A stretch of 64,000 bases of DNA from Clostridia bacterium (GTDB lineage: Bacteria > Bacillota > Clostridia > Peptostreptococcales > Acidaminobacteraceae), in the NCBI GenBank assembly GCA_014859095.1, contig JACUUV010000001.1, positions 124,001 to 188,000 on the forward strand, in the 5' to 3' direction. Positions 1-7,438 of this stretch are shown one piece after another. Both the position numbers and the translations under genes were made by a program. The notes below the pieces were generated by a model, which saw only the letters and a program-made list of their open reading frames with translations, ran no database searches and had not been told where the DNA came from. Positions within the stretch are counted from its first letter, which is position 1; each line of letters starts with the position of its first letter.

Positions 1-163
1 CATAGCCAAGCATGGTCATTCCAAGTGAATCACCCACCAAAAGACAGTCCACACCGGCGCGATCAAGTGTCTTGGCCATCGAATAATCATATGCGGTTAA
101 AACAGTTATTTTTTCTTTTTTCACTTTCATTTCTTGAAAACTTGCAACAGTGGTCTTAGCCAT
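1..163 (-). CDS. panB: 3-methyl-2-oxobutanoate hydroxymethyltransferase, N-terminal part (cut by window edge)
   Basis: Reading the minus strand from the ATG at 163 gives [19 protein letters not shown], then [10 protein letters not shown] and [17 protein letters not shown], the characteristic N terminus of PanB. This enzyme transfers a hydroxymethyl group from 5,10-methylene-THF to ketoisovalerate, the first step of pantothenate synthesis. LVGDSLGM carries the metal-binding Asp of the TIM-barrel family. The gene runs off the left end. Its start overlaps the stop codon of the upstream DUF2520 gene by 8 bp, and a GGAGG ribosome binding site lies in the end of that gene, so the two are very probably translationally coupled. 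Identification is firm although only about 54 residues are visible. Confidence 0.93.
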   Translation of the reverse strand, partial: MAKTTVASFQEMKVKKEKITVLTAYDYSMAKTLDRAGVDCLLVGDSLGMTMLGY

Positions 164-1013
164 GGTTTTCCTCCTTCAAACGCGTTGAGATACCCTTTGC
201 GATTTCCTTGTCCAATCCTTTTTCAAGGGCGATTTCAACCGTATATTCCCCTAATTTCGAGTAAAGTTCCCGTTCCAATCCCGATAGGACCGACAGATGG
301 TTGTCAATGGTCTTTAAATCGCCTCTTACAATGGGACCGGTCATTGCTTTGACCGTACCAAATTGCCTGACGTTGTTTATCGTGCCTTCAACCAATGGCC
401 ATAGCGCTTTTAGCGCAAATTCTTTCGTATATCCAAGGGATTCAAATTGCTTGGTTCCAAAATCAAGTGTTGCCACCAGATAGTTGGATACCGCGACCGC
501 AGCCAAATGGTATTTGACCTTGTTCTCTTTGTCGATTTTGAAATATTTGATTTTATGATTGTTAAGCCAATTCATCATTTTTTCGTCCAAATCACCTTCG
601 ATACTGAAATAGGTGCTTGGAATCGACTTTTGTGCCTCATCGGGATCTGCGAAAGATTGAAGTGGATGAACACTCAATATTTTCGCTCCTTTTGACCGTA
701 ATGGCGCCAATACCTCAGAGGTGTGGACACCACTCGTGTGTAGTATGTACTTACGTGATAAAGATTCTGAAGCATTGGACAAATCCCTTACAACGACTTC
801 AATGGCATCATCATTTACAGCTATAATAATCAAATCACTGTTTAAAATCAAATCCTTCAGAGAGTCATATGCTATCGCATTGATTTTTTCAGCGGCGTAG
901 ATTGTATGGGCCATCGTCTTGCTGTAATAACCGGATACGGACTGGTCCACCCCATTGAAATACATCCCAAGAGACTTGCCGACAGCGCCTGCGCCTATAA
1001 TACCAATCATCAT
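156..1013 (-). CDS. Rossmann-fold DUF2520 protein, first gene of the pantothenate operon
   Basis: A 285-residue protein starting [18 protein letters not shown], an NAD(P)-binding Rossmann glycine pattern (GAGAVG) at residues 7-12. The N-terminal dinucleotide-binding part is followed by a helical C-terminal half of DUF2520 type (the segment around [16 protein letters not shown] and GPIVRGD). The architecture resembles ketopantoate reductase and other 6-phosphogluconate-dehydrogenase-like proteins. It sits directly upstream of panB with overlapping reading frames. A ketopantoate reductase role, filling the PanE step, is therefore an attractive inference, but it is not shown by the sequence. A GGAAGTG ribosome binding site precedes the ATG. 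Transcription probably begins near 1175 and passes a leader with an intrinsic terminator. Confidence 0.85.
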   Translation of the reverse strand: MMIGIIGAGAVGKSLGMYFNGVDQSVSGYYSKTMAHTIYAAEKINAIAYDSLKDLILNSDLIIIAVNDDAIEVVVRDLSNASESLSRKYILHTSGVHTSEVLAPLRSKGAKILSVHPLQSFADPDEAQKSIPSTYFSIEGDLDEKMMNWLNNHKIKYFKIDKENKVKYHLAAVAVSNYLVATLDFGTKQFESLGYTKEFALKALWPLVEGTINNVRQFGTVKAMTGPIVRGDLKTIDNHLSVLSGLERELYSKLGEYTVEIALEKGLDKEIAKGISTRLKEENHG

Positions 1014-1037
1014 AGTGTGTCACTTCCTTTTTTTGCA

Positions 1038-1073
1038 ACAAAAAAACTCTTTCTGCACAAGACAAAAAGAGTT
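1038..1073 (-). terminator. intrinsic terminator inside the leader of the DUF2520-panB operon
   Basis: On the minus strand AACTCTTT and AAAGAGTT form an 8-bp stem around a 13-nt loop, followed immediately by seven T residues. It lies about 25 bp upstream of the DUF2520 start codon and downstream of other potential hairpins. Its position suggests attenuation rather than the end of another gene. An alternative stem, GTTAT-GTGAT-ATAAC, uses the same AAC that begins the terminator and could compete with it. Confidence 0.75.
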
Positions 1074-1186
1074 ATATCACATAACCTTTATTTCAGTCTC
1101 GGGCAAGTTTGCTCAGAGCCGTAATGGATTCAAAACATGGATCAATCGGAATGTATGGTCCTTTCGGTACCATCAGTATAATTATA
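1038..1186 (-). promoter_or_regulatory. structured 5' leader of the pantothenate operon (candidate attenuator or riboswitch)
   Basis: A TATAAT -10 box is read on the minus strand at 1186-1181. About 140 nt of leader precede the first gene. Positions 1173-1155 fold as ATGGT-A-CC-GAAA-GG-ACCAT, a stem with one bulged A and a GNRA-type tetraloop, and further pairings are possible downstream (CTC...GAG with an inner GCA...TGC). The leader ends in an intrinsic terminator. Bulged-A hairpins upstream of pan genes are known as the pan RNA motif, but I cannot verify membership by eye. No -35 box is convincing, because the repeat array occupies that position. Confidence 0.5.
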
Positions 1187-1195
1187 TCACAAAAA

Positions 1196-1620
1196 AAATA
1201 AGAATAGTGCGCTTTTTTTTTCAATGTTTTGTGAAACGAAACATTGGGCGTAGGTATGGTTCTCGCGAAGCGAAACTATACTAGCCTATGTCTTTATGTT
1301 CTAAATAGTACAAAAAGGAAACTTACCTACGCGTAAAATAAGAATAGTGCGCTTTCGCGCACTAATGGTGACTGAAATAGAATAAGTTTTCTTCAGTAAC
1401 ATCTTTAAATGTCAACTGAGACGCTAATAAGTTTCCTTCGGAAACTTACCTACGCGTAAAATAAGAATAGTGCGCTTTCGCGCACTAATGGTGACTGAAA
1501 TAGAATAAGTTTTCTTCAGTAACATCTTTAAATGTCAACTGAGACGCTAATAAGTTTCCTTCGGAAACTTACCTACGCGTAAAATAAGAATAGTGCGCTT
1601 TCGCGCACTATTCTTATTTT
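1196..1620. repeat. hairpin-rich repeat array with 123-bp tandem units
   Basis: A 123-bp unit begins at 1331, 1454 and 1577, the third copy being partial. Each unit holds several perfect small palindromes: GTGCGC-TTTC-GCGCAC, ACTGAA...TTCAGT, ACAT-CTTTA-AATGT and AAGTTTCC-TTC-GGAAACTT. The whole array is bracketed by AAAATAAGAATAGTGCGC at 1196-1213 and its exact reverse complement at 1603-1620. Before the tandem part, 1222-1331 holds a hairpin CAATGTTT...AAACATTG and a segment bounded by CGTAGG (1249) and CCTACG (1326). No coding potential is evident. A related copy in opposite orientation lies at 55454-55656. Confidence 0.9.
1581..1620. terminator. perfect 18-bp hairpin, terminator for the zinc-ribbon gene
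   Basis: AAAATAAGAATAGTGCGC (1581-1598), a four-base loop TTTC, then its exact reverse complement (1603-1620). It begins two bases beyond the minus-strand stop codon at 1622. Its T-rich outer arm makes it a plausible intrinsic terminator in both directions. It is also the last, partial unit of the repeat array, so it may be part of the repeat that has been recruited as a terminator. Confidence 0.7.
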
Positions 1621-1621
1621 A

Positions 1622-1780
1622 TTAATGTTCCCTAGTTTTGGTCTCATACATCATCGAATATTCGTGGTCGACTTCAGATTGACAAGTTTTACAAAGACTA
1701 TATTTATTCACTTTTTTCTCATCACCACATCGTTTGCAAAATTTCACTTCAAATTGATTACCTCTGATCGCATCTTTCAT
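1622..1780 (-). CDS. small zinc-ribbon protein (52 aa)
   Basis: The translation begins MKDAIRGNQFEVKFCKRCGD and later reads YSLCKTCQSE: two Cys-x2-Cys pairs 12 residues apart, the pattern of a small treble-clef or zinc-ribbon protein. The ATG at 1780 is preceded by GGGAGG with good spacing, and a perfect hairpin terminator follows the stop codon, so this looks like a real monocistronic gene. Function is unknown; small zinc ribbons often bind nucleic acid or protein partners. A 12-bp palindrome ATTGTATACAAT lies upstream at 1810-1821. Confidence 0.72.
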   Translation of the reverse strand: MKDAIRGNQFEVKFCKRCGDEKKVNKYSLCKTCQSEVDHEYSMMYETKTREH

Positions 1781-1809
1781 AAACTCGCCTCCCTATACGT
1801 TTTGGTATT

Positions 1810-1821
1810 ATTGTATACAAT
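1810..1821. promoter_or_regulatory. palindrome ATTGTATACAAT, candidate operator of the zinc-ribbon gene
   Basis: A perfect 12-bp inverted repeat 30 bp upstream of the zinc-ribbon start codon. TACAAT within it could also serve as a -10 box on the minus strand. No regulator can be named from this alone. Confidence 0.35.
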
Positions 1822-1925
1822 TATCCTCTTGTGAATATTGTACATGGGAATTATGCAAAATGCAACAATATTATTCAAAATAAGCTATTAAAATGATTTT
1901 TTTGATGTTTATTCCGTCATTTTCG

Positions 1926-2594
1926 CTATGTCTTTAATATTTTTATCCATTCAGAAAGATCTGATGGTCTTTCATTTGGAATGATTGCTCCAAGGTTTTC
2001 CAGGCAAGTGATGACGTTATATGGTAATAGTTCCAACTCATGGCCGATGCTCATTTCAATGCACTTTCCAAGCGAATAATAATCACTTCTATAATCGACA
2101 GTCTCAGGGGTGTACAATGCTTCAGGAGGCATAAAAAGTGTGGATCCCCTCCATTCGTCCCTCACCCTTCGATACTGAACGGACTGGGCCGTTCCAAAAT
2201 CAATGATATATACATGAAACTGACTGTCAAAAATCATGTTCTCAGGTTTGATGTCACAATGTATGAAGCCACTATTATGCAACTCATCCAAGGACACAAG
2301 AGCATTCAACAACAATTGATTGGCCGTAAACGAGCATAGCTTGGCCTCTCTTAACAGATTGAAAGTGTTGCCTTCTATGAATTGAAGCGCTATGTGCATC
2401 TCATCGCCACAGATGTTGTAATCGAGCAATTTGGGAAATGCATTTCCATCCAATTTTTGTAAGACCCCTACTTCTATGACTCCGGATTGGATCTCAGTCT
2501 TTTTCAAGATTACTTTATGCCCGGTTTTTTCCGAAACATAGAGCTCCTGTTTGCACCCACATCTCATCAAGTTGTATTGTGAAAGCCACTTCAT
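1926..2594 (-). CDS. Hanks-type serine/threonine protein kinase, small and cytoplasmic
   Basis: A 222-residue kinase domain: VILKK with the beta-3 Lys, FIHCDIKPEN (catalytic loop with the HxD Asp), IIDFGTA (metal-binding DFG), and a PPEAL sequence in the APE position before DYRSDYYSLG. All catalytic residues are present, but the glycine-rich loop is poorly conserved. No transmembrane helix and no PASTA repeats are visible. I chose the ATG at 2594 because GAGGT lies 9 bases upstream; the reading frame is open further upstream but would overlap the TadE gene. The upstream gene stops 7 bp away, so this kinase is the last gene of the pseudopilin operon. A link between phosphorylation and surface assembly is inference. 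Confidence 0.85.
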   Translation of the reverse strand: MKWLSQYNLMRCGCKQELYVSEKTGHKVILKKTEIQSGVIEVGVLQKLDGNAFPKLLDYNICGDEMHIALQFIEGNTFNLLREAKLCSFTANQLLLNALVSLDELHNSGFIHCDIKPENMIFDSQFHVYIIDFGTAQSVQYRRVRDEWRGSTLFMPPEALYTPETVDYRSDYYSLGKCIEMSIGHELELLPYNVITCLENLGAIIPNERPSDLSEWIKILKT

Positions 2595-2601
2595 TGCAAA
2601 T

Positions 2602-3168
2602 CTACCTCGATTCAATATTTTTATGACAATTTTTGCAGGGTTCATATCCTTTGGCTGCCGCTTCATCAATATCTATTGGAAATTTACTTTTTCTAAGATG
2701 AAAGCAGTGCTCCAAATGATATTTTTCCCCATAAGTTGTTATGTAGACTGTTGAAGACTCGAATTTCAGGCCATCATTATCGTTGCCCCTTTTGAAGGGG
2801 ATTTGAATTTTTTCAGTGCTTGAAAATGATAGGAACGTGTAATCATAAGAGATTATCCACAAATCGATGTCATGACCATTTACAGACTCAAGTGTGATTT
2901 CACTTATTTCGACAAAATGATCTACGAATCGATTTTCCGATTGCTTTTTTACCTTCGCCCACATCAGACCTTTCAACAGGTCTGTCCGATCTGAAAATGG
3001 CATTCCGATGATGTTCATTTCATCTGAGGCGCCTTGGACCACCCACTCCATCTGAGCATCCACATAGACGGTCAACAGCGTTCCTACACATCCAAATAAA
3101 AGCAGTAAAACCAAACTGATCACTATGGTAGCCTCAATTGTCACACTACCTTTCTCTGAACGTTTCAC
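2602..3168 (-). CDS. TadE-like pseudopilin with C-terminal Ada-type zinc-binding motif
   Basis: 188 residues starting at a GTG behind GGAAGGTGG. The N terminus KGSVTIEATIVISLVLLL is a classic TadE prepilin: a basic leader, a Gly for prepilin peptidase, a Glu at +5 and a hydrophobic helix. The last 45 residues read YHLEHCFHL...AAKGYEPCKNCHKN, matching the Cys-containing metal-binding motif found in Ada-type zinc domains and at the C termini of some surface proteins (YHx3C...GYxPCxxC). The combination puts a likely zinc site on an extracytoplasmic minor pilin. It is followed 7 bp later by the kinase gene and preceded closely by the DUF5702 gene. Confidence 0.8.
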   Translation of the reverse strand: MKRSEKGSVTIEATIVISLVLLLLFGCVGTLLTVYVDAQMEWVVQGASDEMNIIGMPFSDRTDLLKGLMWAKVKKQSENRFVDHFVEISEITLESVNGHDIDLWIISYDYTFLSFSSTEKIQIPFKRGNDNDGLKFESSTVYITTYGEKYHLEHCFHLRKSKFPIDIDEAAAKGYEPCKNCHKNIESR

Positions 3169-3184
3169 ACATCCACCTTCCCGT

Positions 3185-4975
3185 TCAATACTTGTTGACC
3201 ATTGCCATCACATTAAGCTTTTCATCAAATCCTTTCACAACATAGTCAACCTCAATCTTATGTCCAATTGAAAATCGGATCAGATTGAATCGGTTCTCGG
3301 AAACTTTCCTGATATTGGCATCCAGCAGCAACATCCCGCGCTCGGCGGTGACTTCCACCGGTTGAGCATATAACATGAGCCTCAAATAGTCCTGATAGTA
3401 CAATTTCCCGCTTTGTGGTTGAGGTTTCTTTGTTCCATTGCTTTCCATCAAGGTCGACAAACTGCCTTGCAACAGATCATCGAGGCCCAACACCCATTCT
3501 TCCTCTTTTTTTATGAAATGATGCCCTTCTCCCTTGTAAAGCGCTATCATATCCAGATATCCCTCCGCACTGCTCCATAGAGTCACCATTGCGCCGTATG
3601 CGATCGCGTTCCATGGCGCGGGCAAGACCGCTATCGTGCGTCCGACTTGAGAGGTTTTTGAAGCATCTGAAGCGATATGCATCATATTGGCGACTGTCCT
3701 TATTGAAAAGATTCGCATTTTAATGGTCTGAATGTTCTGTGGATCGGATTGCTTTCCTGCCAACAAATACTCTACTTCCCCTTTGATAACCGTTTTTCTT
3801 TCTGTTTTCGTTCCCAGTGGATTGAAGTTTCTGACGCTGCCTTTGTCAAAACTGTTAAGCACTCCCATCCAATATTCGGCATAGATTATTTGATCCAACA
3901 TATTCATCTCAGAGCGTTCTATGTTCATCGCTCCATCCAGATCCAAACCTTCAAGTGTCAACACCAAATTTTCAACCGGTTCGAGATTGAACAAAAGTTC
4001 ATCGATTGTACCCAACAATTGTGTGATTCTATTCAACAGTAGCGGTTTTGAGTCACAATGATCTTCAATGATACTGTCTATCAAAGCATTCCACTTTTCT
4101 TCCATTATGGAGAGCTCATAAGCACAAACTGTTTTTTGTGTTCTTAGGCCAGTCAACTCCTCCAATAGCACATCTTCTATCTCCGAAACCGCTTCAAGTT
4201 CCATGGTCTTCAGATCAATTTCTGTTTGAAAATCAGCCAACCCCTGACGGAGACGCACAATCTCATTATTGATATGCCTCAACTCCGATATACGATCTCC
4301 CCATTCTCCACTTATGCGAACCGACTCGATCAGGAGGACTTCATATTTTTGAATTTGTTTTTGCACGGTCTCTGATTCACTCTGAAGAAGAGCTTCATAA
4401 GAGTCGACCACTTCATTCAATTTGGCGTGTATATCATTTTCAATGCTCTTCAAGATGCTTTCAACGCTACTGGATGTTCTCAGCTTTTCAATGCTTTTAA
4501 CCGCGCTATGAAAGTCAAAGAATTTTTCCACCATCTTCTCAAACTTTTTGATCTGTTGAAGAAATGTGCTGGATTGTGAGGTTTGAAGATAGGGATGGAT
4601 CAATGTTCGAAGTTGATTGACAGCTTCAAGTGCGATGAGATTTCTTGACGCCATTGTCGTTGACTCGACAAAGTTGTTGGGATTGTCCATTTTATAATGG
4701 TCTACTTCAATATTTGTCACAACAACATGATCGTTGAGAGCCAAGATTTGATTTTGAATGACATCCTGATCCAAGTATGCCAAGATTCCATAATAGTCGA
4801 ATAAATGCGCATTATTGTTTGAAAGCTGCATTTCACTGACATTTCGGGTGTTTTTCATGACTTGGTTATCCAATTGATATGTCCTCAAATGGTCATAAAG
4901 GATAAAAATACCGATGGCTATGATCGGAACAATCAATAGCATGAAAATGGATATGCTGCCTCTATTCGATTTCAA
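3185..4975 (-). CDS. DUF5702/TadG-like membrane-anchored protein with coiled coil
   Basis: About 596 residues. The N terminus has RGSISIFMLLIVPIIAIGIF, a TadG-like N-terminal helix, followed by the QLDNQVMKNTRNVSE region. Residues of about 150-340 are rich in heptad-like Glu/Leu/Lys and are probably coiled coil. The rest is predicted extracellular. The start is uncertain: the frame is open to 4993 (TTG), but GGAGG at 4989-4985 favours the TTG at 4975, which overlaps the previous gene by 14 bp; GTG 4987 is another option. It belongs to a three-gene pseudopilin operon without a Tad ATPase or prepilin peptidase in this window. Confidence 0.72.
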   Translation of the reverse strand: MKSNRGSISIFMLLIVPIIAIGIFILYDHLRTYQLDNQVMKNTRNVSEMQLSNNNAHLFDYYGILAYLDQDVIQNQILALNDHVVVTNIEVDHYKMDNPNNFVESTTMASRNLIALEAVNQLRTLIHPYLQTSQSSTFLQQIKKFEKMVEKFFDFHSAVKSIEKLRTSSSVESILKSIENDIHAKLNEVVDSYEALLQSESETVQKQIQKYEVLLIESVRISGEWGDRISELRHINNEIVRLRQGLADFQTEIDLKTMELEAVSEIEDVLLEELTGLRTQKTVCAYELSIMEEKWNALIDSIIEDHCDSKPLLLNRITQLLGTIDELLFNLEPVENLVLTLEGLDLDGAMNIERSEMNMLDQIIYAEYWMGVLNSFDKGSVRNFNPLGTKTERKTVIKGEVEYLLAGKQSDPQNIQTIKMRIFSIRTVANMMHIASDASKTSQVGRTIAVLPAPWNAIAYGAMVTLWSSAEGYLDMIALYKGEGHHFIKKEEEWVLGLDDLLQGSLSTLMESNGTKKPQPQSGKLYYQDYLRLMLYAQPVEVTAERGMLLLDANIRKVSENRFNLIRFSIGHKIEVDYVVKGFDEKLNVMAMVNKY

Positions 4976-5336
4976 AGATTTTTTCACCTCCAAGCAGAAT
5001 CAACTTGAGTACCGGTCTGTTCAAACGCATCAGATTATAAGACGAATCAATTTCAAAAGTCTCTTTCTTCATGAGCTCCTGAAAAGGATTCCCGAAGCGC
5101 CTTCCATAATGGATGGTATATTTTGTCCAAACACCACGATTGGAAACTTTAAAATCATCACTTTTCATTGCGCCGACTCCGTTTAAAACCATTTGATCAC
5201 AAACTTGCATCAAAAATGCTCTTTCTGTTGAAAGTACTGTCAAATTCAATTCCGCTATAAAAAAAGCCATCACCATTATACAAAGGATCATAATCAGCAC
5301 AATGGGAATTATCATAGTTATCTCTGTCGTAAACAC
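4962..5336 (-). CDS. small TadE-like pseudopilin
   Basis: 124 residues beginning at a GTG with GGAAGTGAT about nine bases upstream. An in-frame TAA two codons before rules out a longer start. The N terminus FTTEITMIIPIVLIMILCI resembles the mature part of a TadE pilin (Thr-Glu just before the hydrophobic helix) but lacks the usual basic leader and Gly cleavage site. It is the first gene of the operon and overlaps the following DUF5702 gene. A strong promoter lies upstream. Confidence 0.7.
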   Translation of the reverse strand: MFTTEITMIIPIVLIMILCIMVMAFFIAELNLTVLSTERAFLMQVCDQMVLNGVGAMKSDDFKVSNRGVWTKYTIHYGRRFGNPFQELMKKETFEIDSSYNLMRLNRPVLKLILLGGEKIFEIE

Positions 5337-5368
5337 AAATTATCACTTCCATTATTTGACATGTAAAT

Positions 5369-5397
5369 AATGTACTATTTTTGTAATTAAATGTCAA
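5369..5397 (-). promoter_or_regulatory. sigma-A-type promoter of the pseudopilin operon
   Basis: On the minus strand TTGACA (5397-5392), a 17-bp spacer, then TACATT (5374-5369). It lies between the typA terminator and the first pseudopilin gene. Confidence 0.75.
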
Positions 5398-5403
5398 TAT
5401 CTG

Positions 5404-5434
5404 ATAAAAAAATAATGGGGAAATTCCCCATTAT
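5404..5434 (-). terminator. terminator of typA
   Basis: On the minus strand ATAATGGGGAA and TTCCCCATTAT form a long near-continuous stem followed by seven T residues, about 20 bp after the typA stop codon. Confidence 0.85.
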
Positions 5435-5455
5435 GGCTCAAAGCTTATTGATTTA

Positions 5456-7285
5456 TTATTCTGAAGCTTTACTGACCTTGCTTCTCGAACGCATACGATC
5501 GGTCTCATTCAAAATTCTTTTTCTGATTCGAAGTGCATCCGGTGTGATTTCAAGCAATTCATCTTCTTCAATGAATGTCAGTGCCTCTTCCATTGAAAAA
5601 ATCTTTGGAGGCAACAGTTTGATCGCATCATCGGATCCAGACGCACGTGTGTTGGTCAATTTCTTGTTTTTAGTCGGATTGACAGTCATATCTTCTTTTC
5701 TGGAGTTGATTCCAATGACCATTCCTTCATAGACATCAGTTCCGGCTGCAATCATCATTACCGCGCGCTCTGAAAGGTTATACAATGAAAACGCCATTGC
5801 AGTACCACCCTGTTGAGATACCAAAACTCCATTGTTACGAGACGGAATCTCACCTCTGTAAGGTTCATATGAATCGAATGATCTCAATAAAACGCCTTCT
5901 CCGCGGGTAACATTGATGAACTCACTTCTGTAACCCAGCAAACCTCTTGTTGGAACAAGGAATTCAACTCTTGTGAAACCATCTTCAGCGTGCATGGTTT
6001 CCATAGTGCCTTTTCGGATATTGAGTTCAGAAATGACCGTGCCGACATATGCATCAGGTACTATGGCTATGACTTTTTCTATTGGCTCATGTTTTGAGCC
6101 TTCAACAAACTTAAGCAAAACCTGAGGTTTCGAGACGGCAATTTCATACCCTTCTCTTCTCATGTTCTCAAGCAATATGGAAAGGTGCAATTCACCTCTA
6201 CCAGAAACTTTGAATCCGTCTTGAACAGAGTCAAGCGGTTCCACTCTAAGTCCAACATTTACCTCAAGTTCCTTTTCCAATCTGCCTTTGAGATGTCGGC
6301 TCGTAACGAACTTTCCACTCTTGCCACAAAATGGTGAGTCATTGATCAAAAAGTTCATTGACAGGGTTGGTTCTTCAATTTCCACTATTGGCATAGGCTC
6401 AACACAATCAGGATCGCAGATTGTTTCTCCAATGGATATGTCGTTGATGCCTGAAACTATAATCATATCTCCGGCATATGCTACGTCAACTTCTTTTCTC
6501 GCCATACCTTCATAAACGTATAATCTTCCGATTTTGCCGCGTTTGGAAGTGTTATCGCGTTTGGATATGACAATATTATCGTTTGGACGTATTGTGCCTC
6601 TGTAAACTCTTCCTATTCCGAGTCTTCCCACATAATCATCATAGTCCAGAGATGAAATCTGAATTTTTAATGGTTCATCGGAACTCACCGCATAAGGCTT
6701 GATGTGACTGAGAATCGTTTCAAAAAGTGGTGATAGATCCGAACTTTCATCTTCCATATTGTGTTTGGCAATTCCCTCTCTGGCAATACCATAGACTATA
6801 GGAAACTCAAGTTGTTCGTCTGTCGCTCCAAGTTCAACGAACAGGTCGAATGTCAGATCGACAACTTCTTCTGCACGTTGGTCTTTTTTATCAATCTTAT
6901 TAATAAACAGGATAGGTCTCAATCCTGCTTCAAGTGACTTTTTAAGAACAAAACGGGTTTGTGGCATCGGACCTTCACTGGAATCCACCAAAAGGATTAC
7001 GGTATCGACAGTTTGCATGATCCGTTCCACCTCAGATGAGAAATCAGCATGGCCTGGTGTGTCCACGATATTTATTTTATAGTCATTGTAAATGATTGAG
7101 CAATTTTTGGAATATATGGTAATGCCTCTTTCACGTTCCAAGTCATTGCTGTCCATGACACAATCAGGAACAACTTCATTGGCACGAAAAACTCCATTTT
7201 GACTTAAGAAAGCATCCACTAATGTCGATTTACCCGCATCGACGTGCGCTATTACGGCAACATTCATTATGCCTTTTACATTCAT
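5456..7285 (-). CDS. typA: ribosome-associated translational GTPase TypA/BipA
   Basis: 609 residues, the usual length of TypA. G1 is HVDAGKST near residue 15, with RERGITI (switch I), DTPGHADF (G3) and NKIDKKDQR (G4). The GTPase domain is followed by beta-barrel, EF-G III/V-like and C-terminal TypA domains (TRGLLGYRSEF, GTAMAFSLYNL). G1 has Ala-Gly-Lys-Ser where most TypA proteins have His-Gly-Lys-Thr; the position after Asp corresponds to a conserved His in several translational GTPases. I chose the ATG at 7285 because GGAG lies six bases upstream; an upstream ATG at 7297 lacks a ribosome binding site. It is monocistronic, with its own terminator. Confidence 0.93.
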   Translation of the reverse strand: MNVKGIMNVAVIAHVDAGKSTLVDAFLSQNGVFRANEVVPDCVMDSNDLERERGITIYSKNCSIIYNDYKINIVDTPGHADFSSEVERIMQTVDTVILLVDSSEGPMPQTRFVLKKSLEAGLRPILFINKIDKKDQRAEEVVDLTFDLFVELGATDEQLEFPIVYGIAREGIAKHNMEDESSDLSPLFETILSHIKPYAVSSDEPLKIQISSLDYDDYVGRLGIGRVYRGTIRPNDNIVISKRDNTSKRGKIGRLYVYEGMARKEVDVAYAGDMIIVSGINDISIGETICDPDCVEPMPIVEIEEPTLSMNFLINDSPFCGKSGKFVTSRHLKGRLEKELEVNVGLRVEPLDSVQDGFKVSGRGELHLSILLENMRREGYEIAVSKPQVLLKFVEGSKHEPIEKVIAIVPDAYVGTVISELNIRKGTMETMHAEDGFTRVEFLVPTRGLLGYRSEFINVTRGEGVLLRSFDSYEPYRGEIPSRNNGVLVSQQGGTAMAFSLYNLSERAVMMIAAGTDVYEGMVIGINSRKEDMTVNPTKNKKLTNTRASGSDDAIKLLPPKIFSMEEALTFIEEDELLEITPDALRIRKRILNETDRMRSRSKVSKASE

Positions 7286-7401
7286 ACTAAACTCCATTCA
7301 ATATTTTGCATTAAACAACTATATTATTTTATAACAAATCCAGGTAAAAATATACATTTATTTTTCTGATGTCTAAAAATTAACACTTCACCAAGACTCA
7401 G

Positions 7402-7433
7402 AAAACGCTTGTGCGTTCAAAACACACAAGCGT
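7402..7433 (-). terminator. terminator of the transglutaminase-like gene
   Basis: On the minus strand ACGCTTGTG and CACAAGCGT pair around an 11-nt loop and are followed by TTT. It begins six bases after the stop codon at 7439. Confidence 0.75.
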
Positions 7434-7438
7434 CATTT

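Noticed and set aside
134-352. Small open frames on the strand opposite large genes throughout the window
   Set aside because: They lack ribosome binding sites and family features and lie entirely within well-supported genes on the other strand.
1038-1186. T-box or other named riboswitch in the pantothenate leader
   Set aside because: GGTACCG is present but precedes, not follows, the other stems; the T-box core and specifier loop are absent. The pan motif remains possible but unproven.
1331-1620. CRISPR array
   Set aside because: Repeats are 123 bp and directly adjacent, with no unique spacers and no cas genes.
1196-1620. Integron attC cassette array
   Set aside because: Imperfect palindromes are present but there are no cassettes between units, no attC core sites and no integrase.
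5197-5397. Separate 66-residue minus-strand gene starting at 5397
   Set aside because: It overlaps the promoter and the pseudopilin gene in another frame, starts upstream of the predicted transcription start and has no ribosome binding site.
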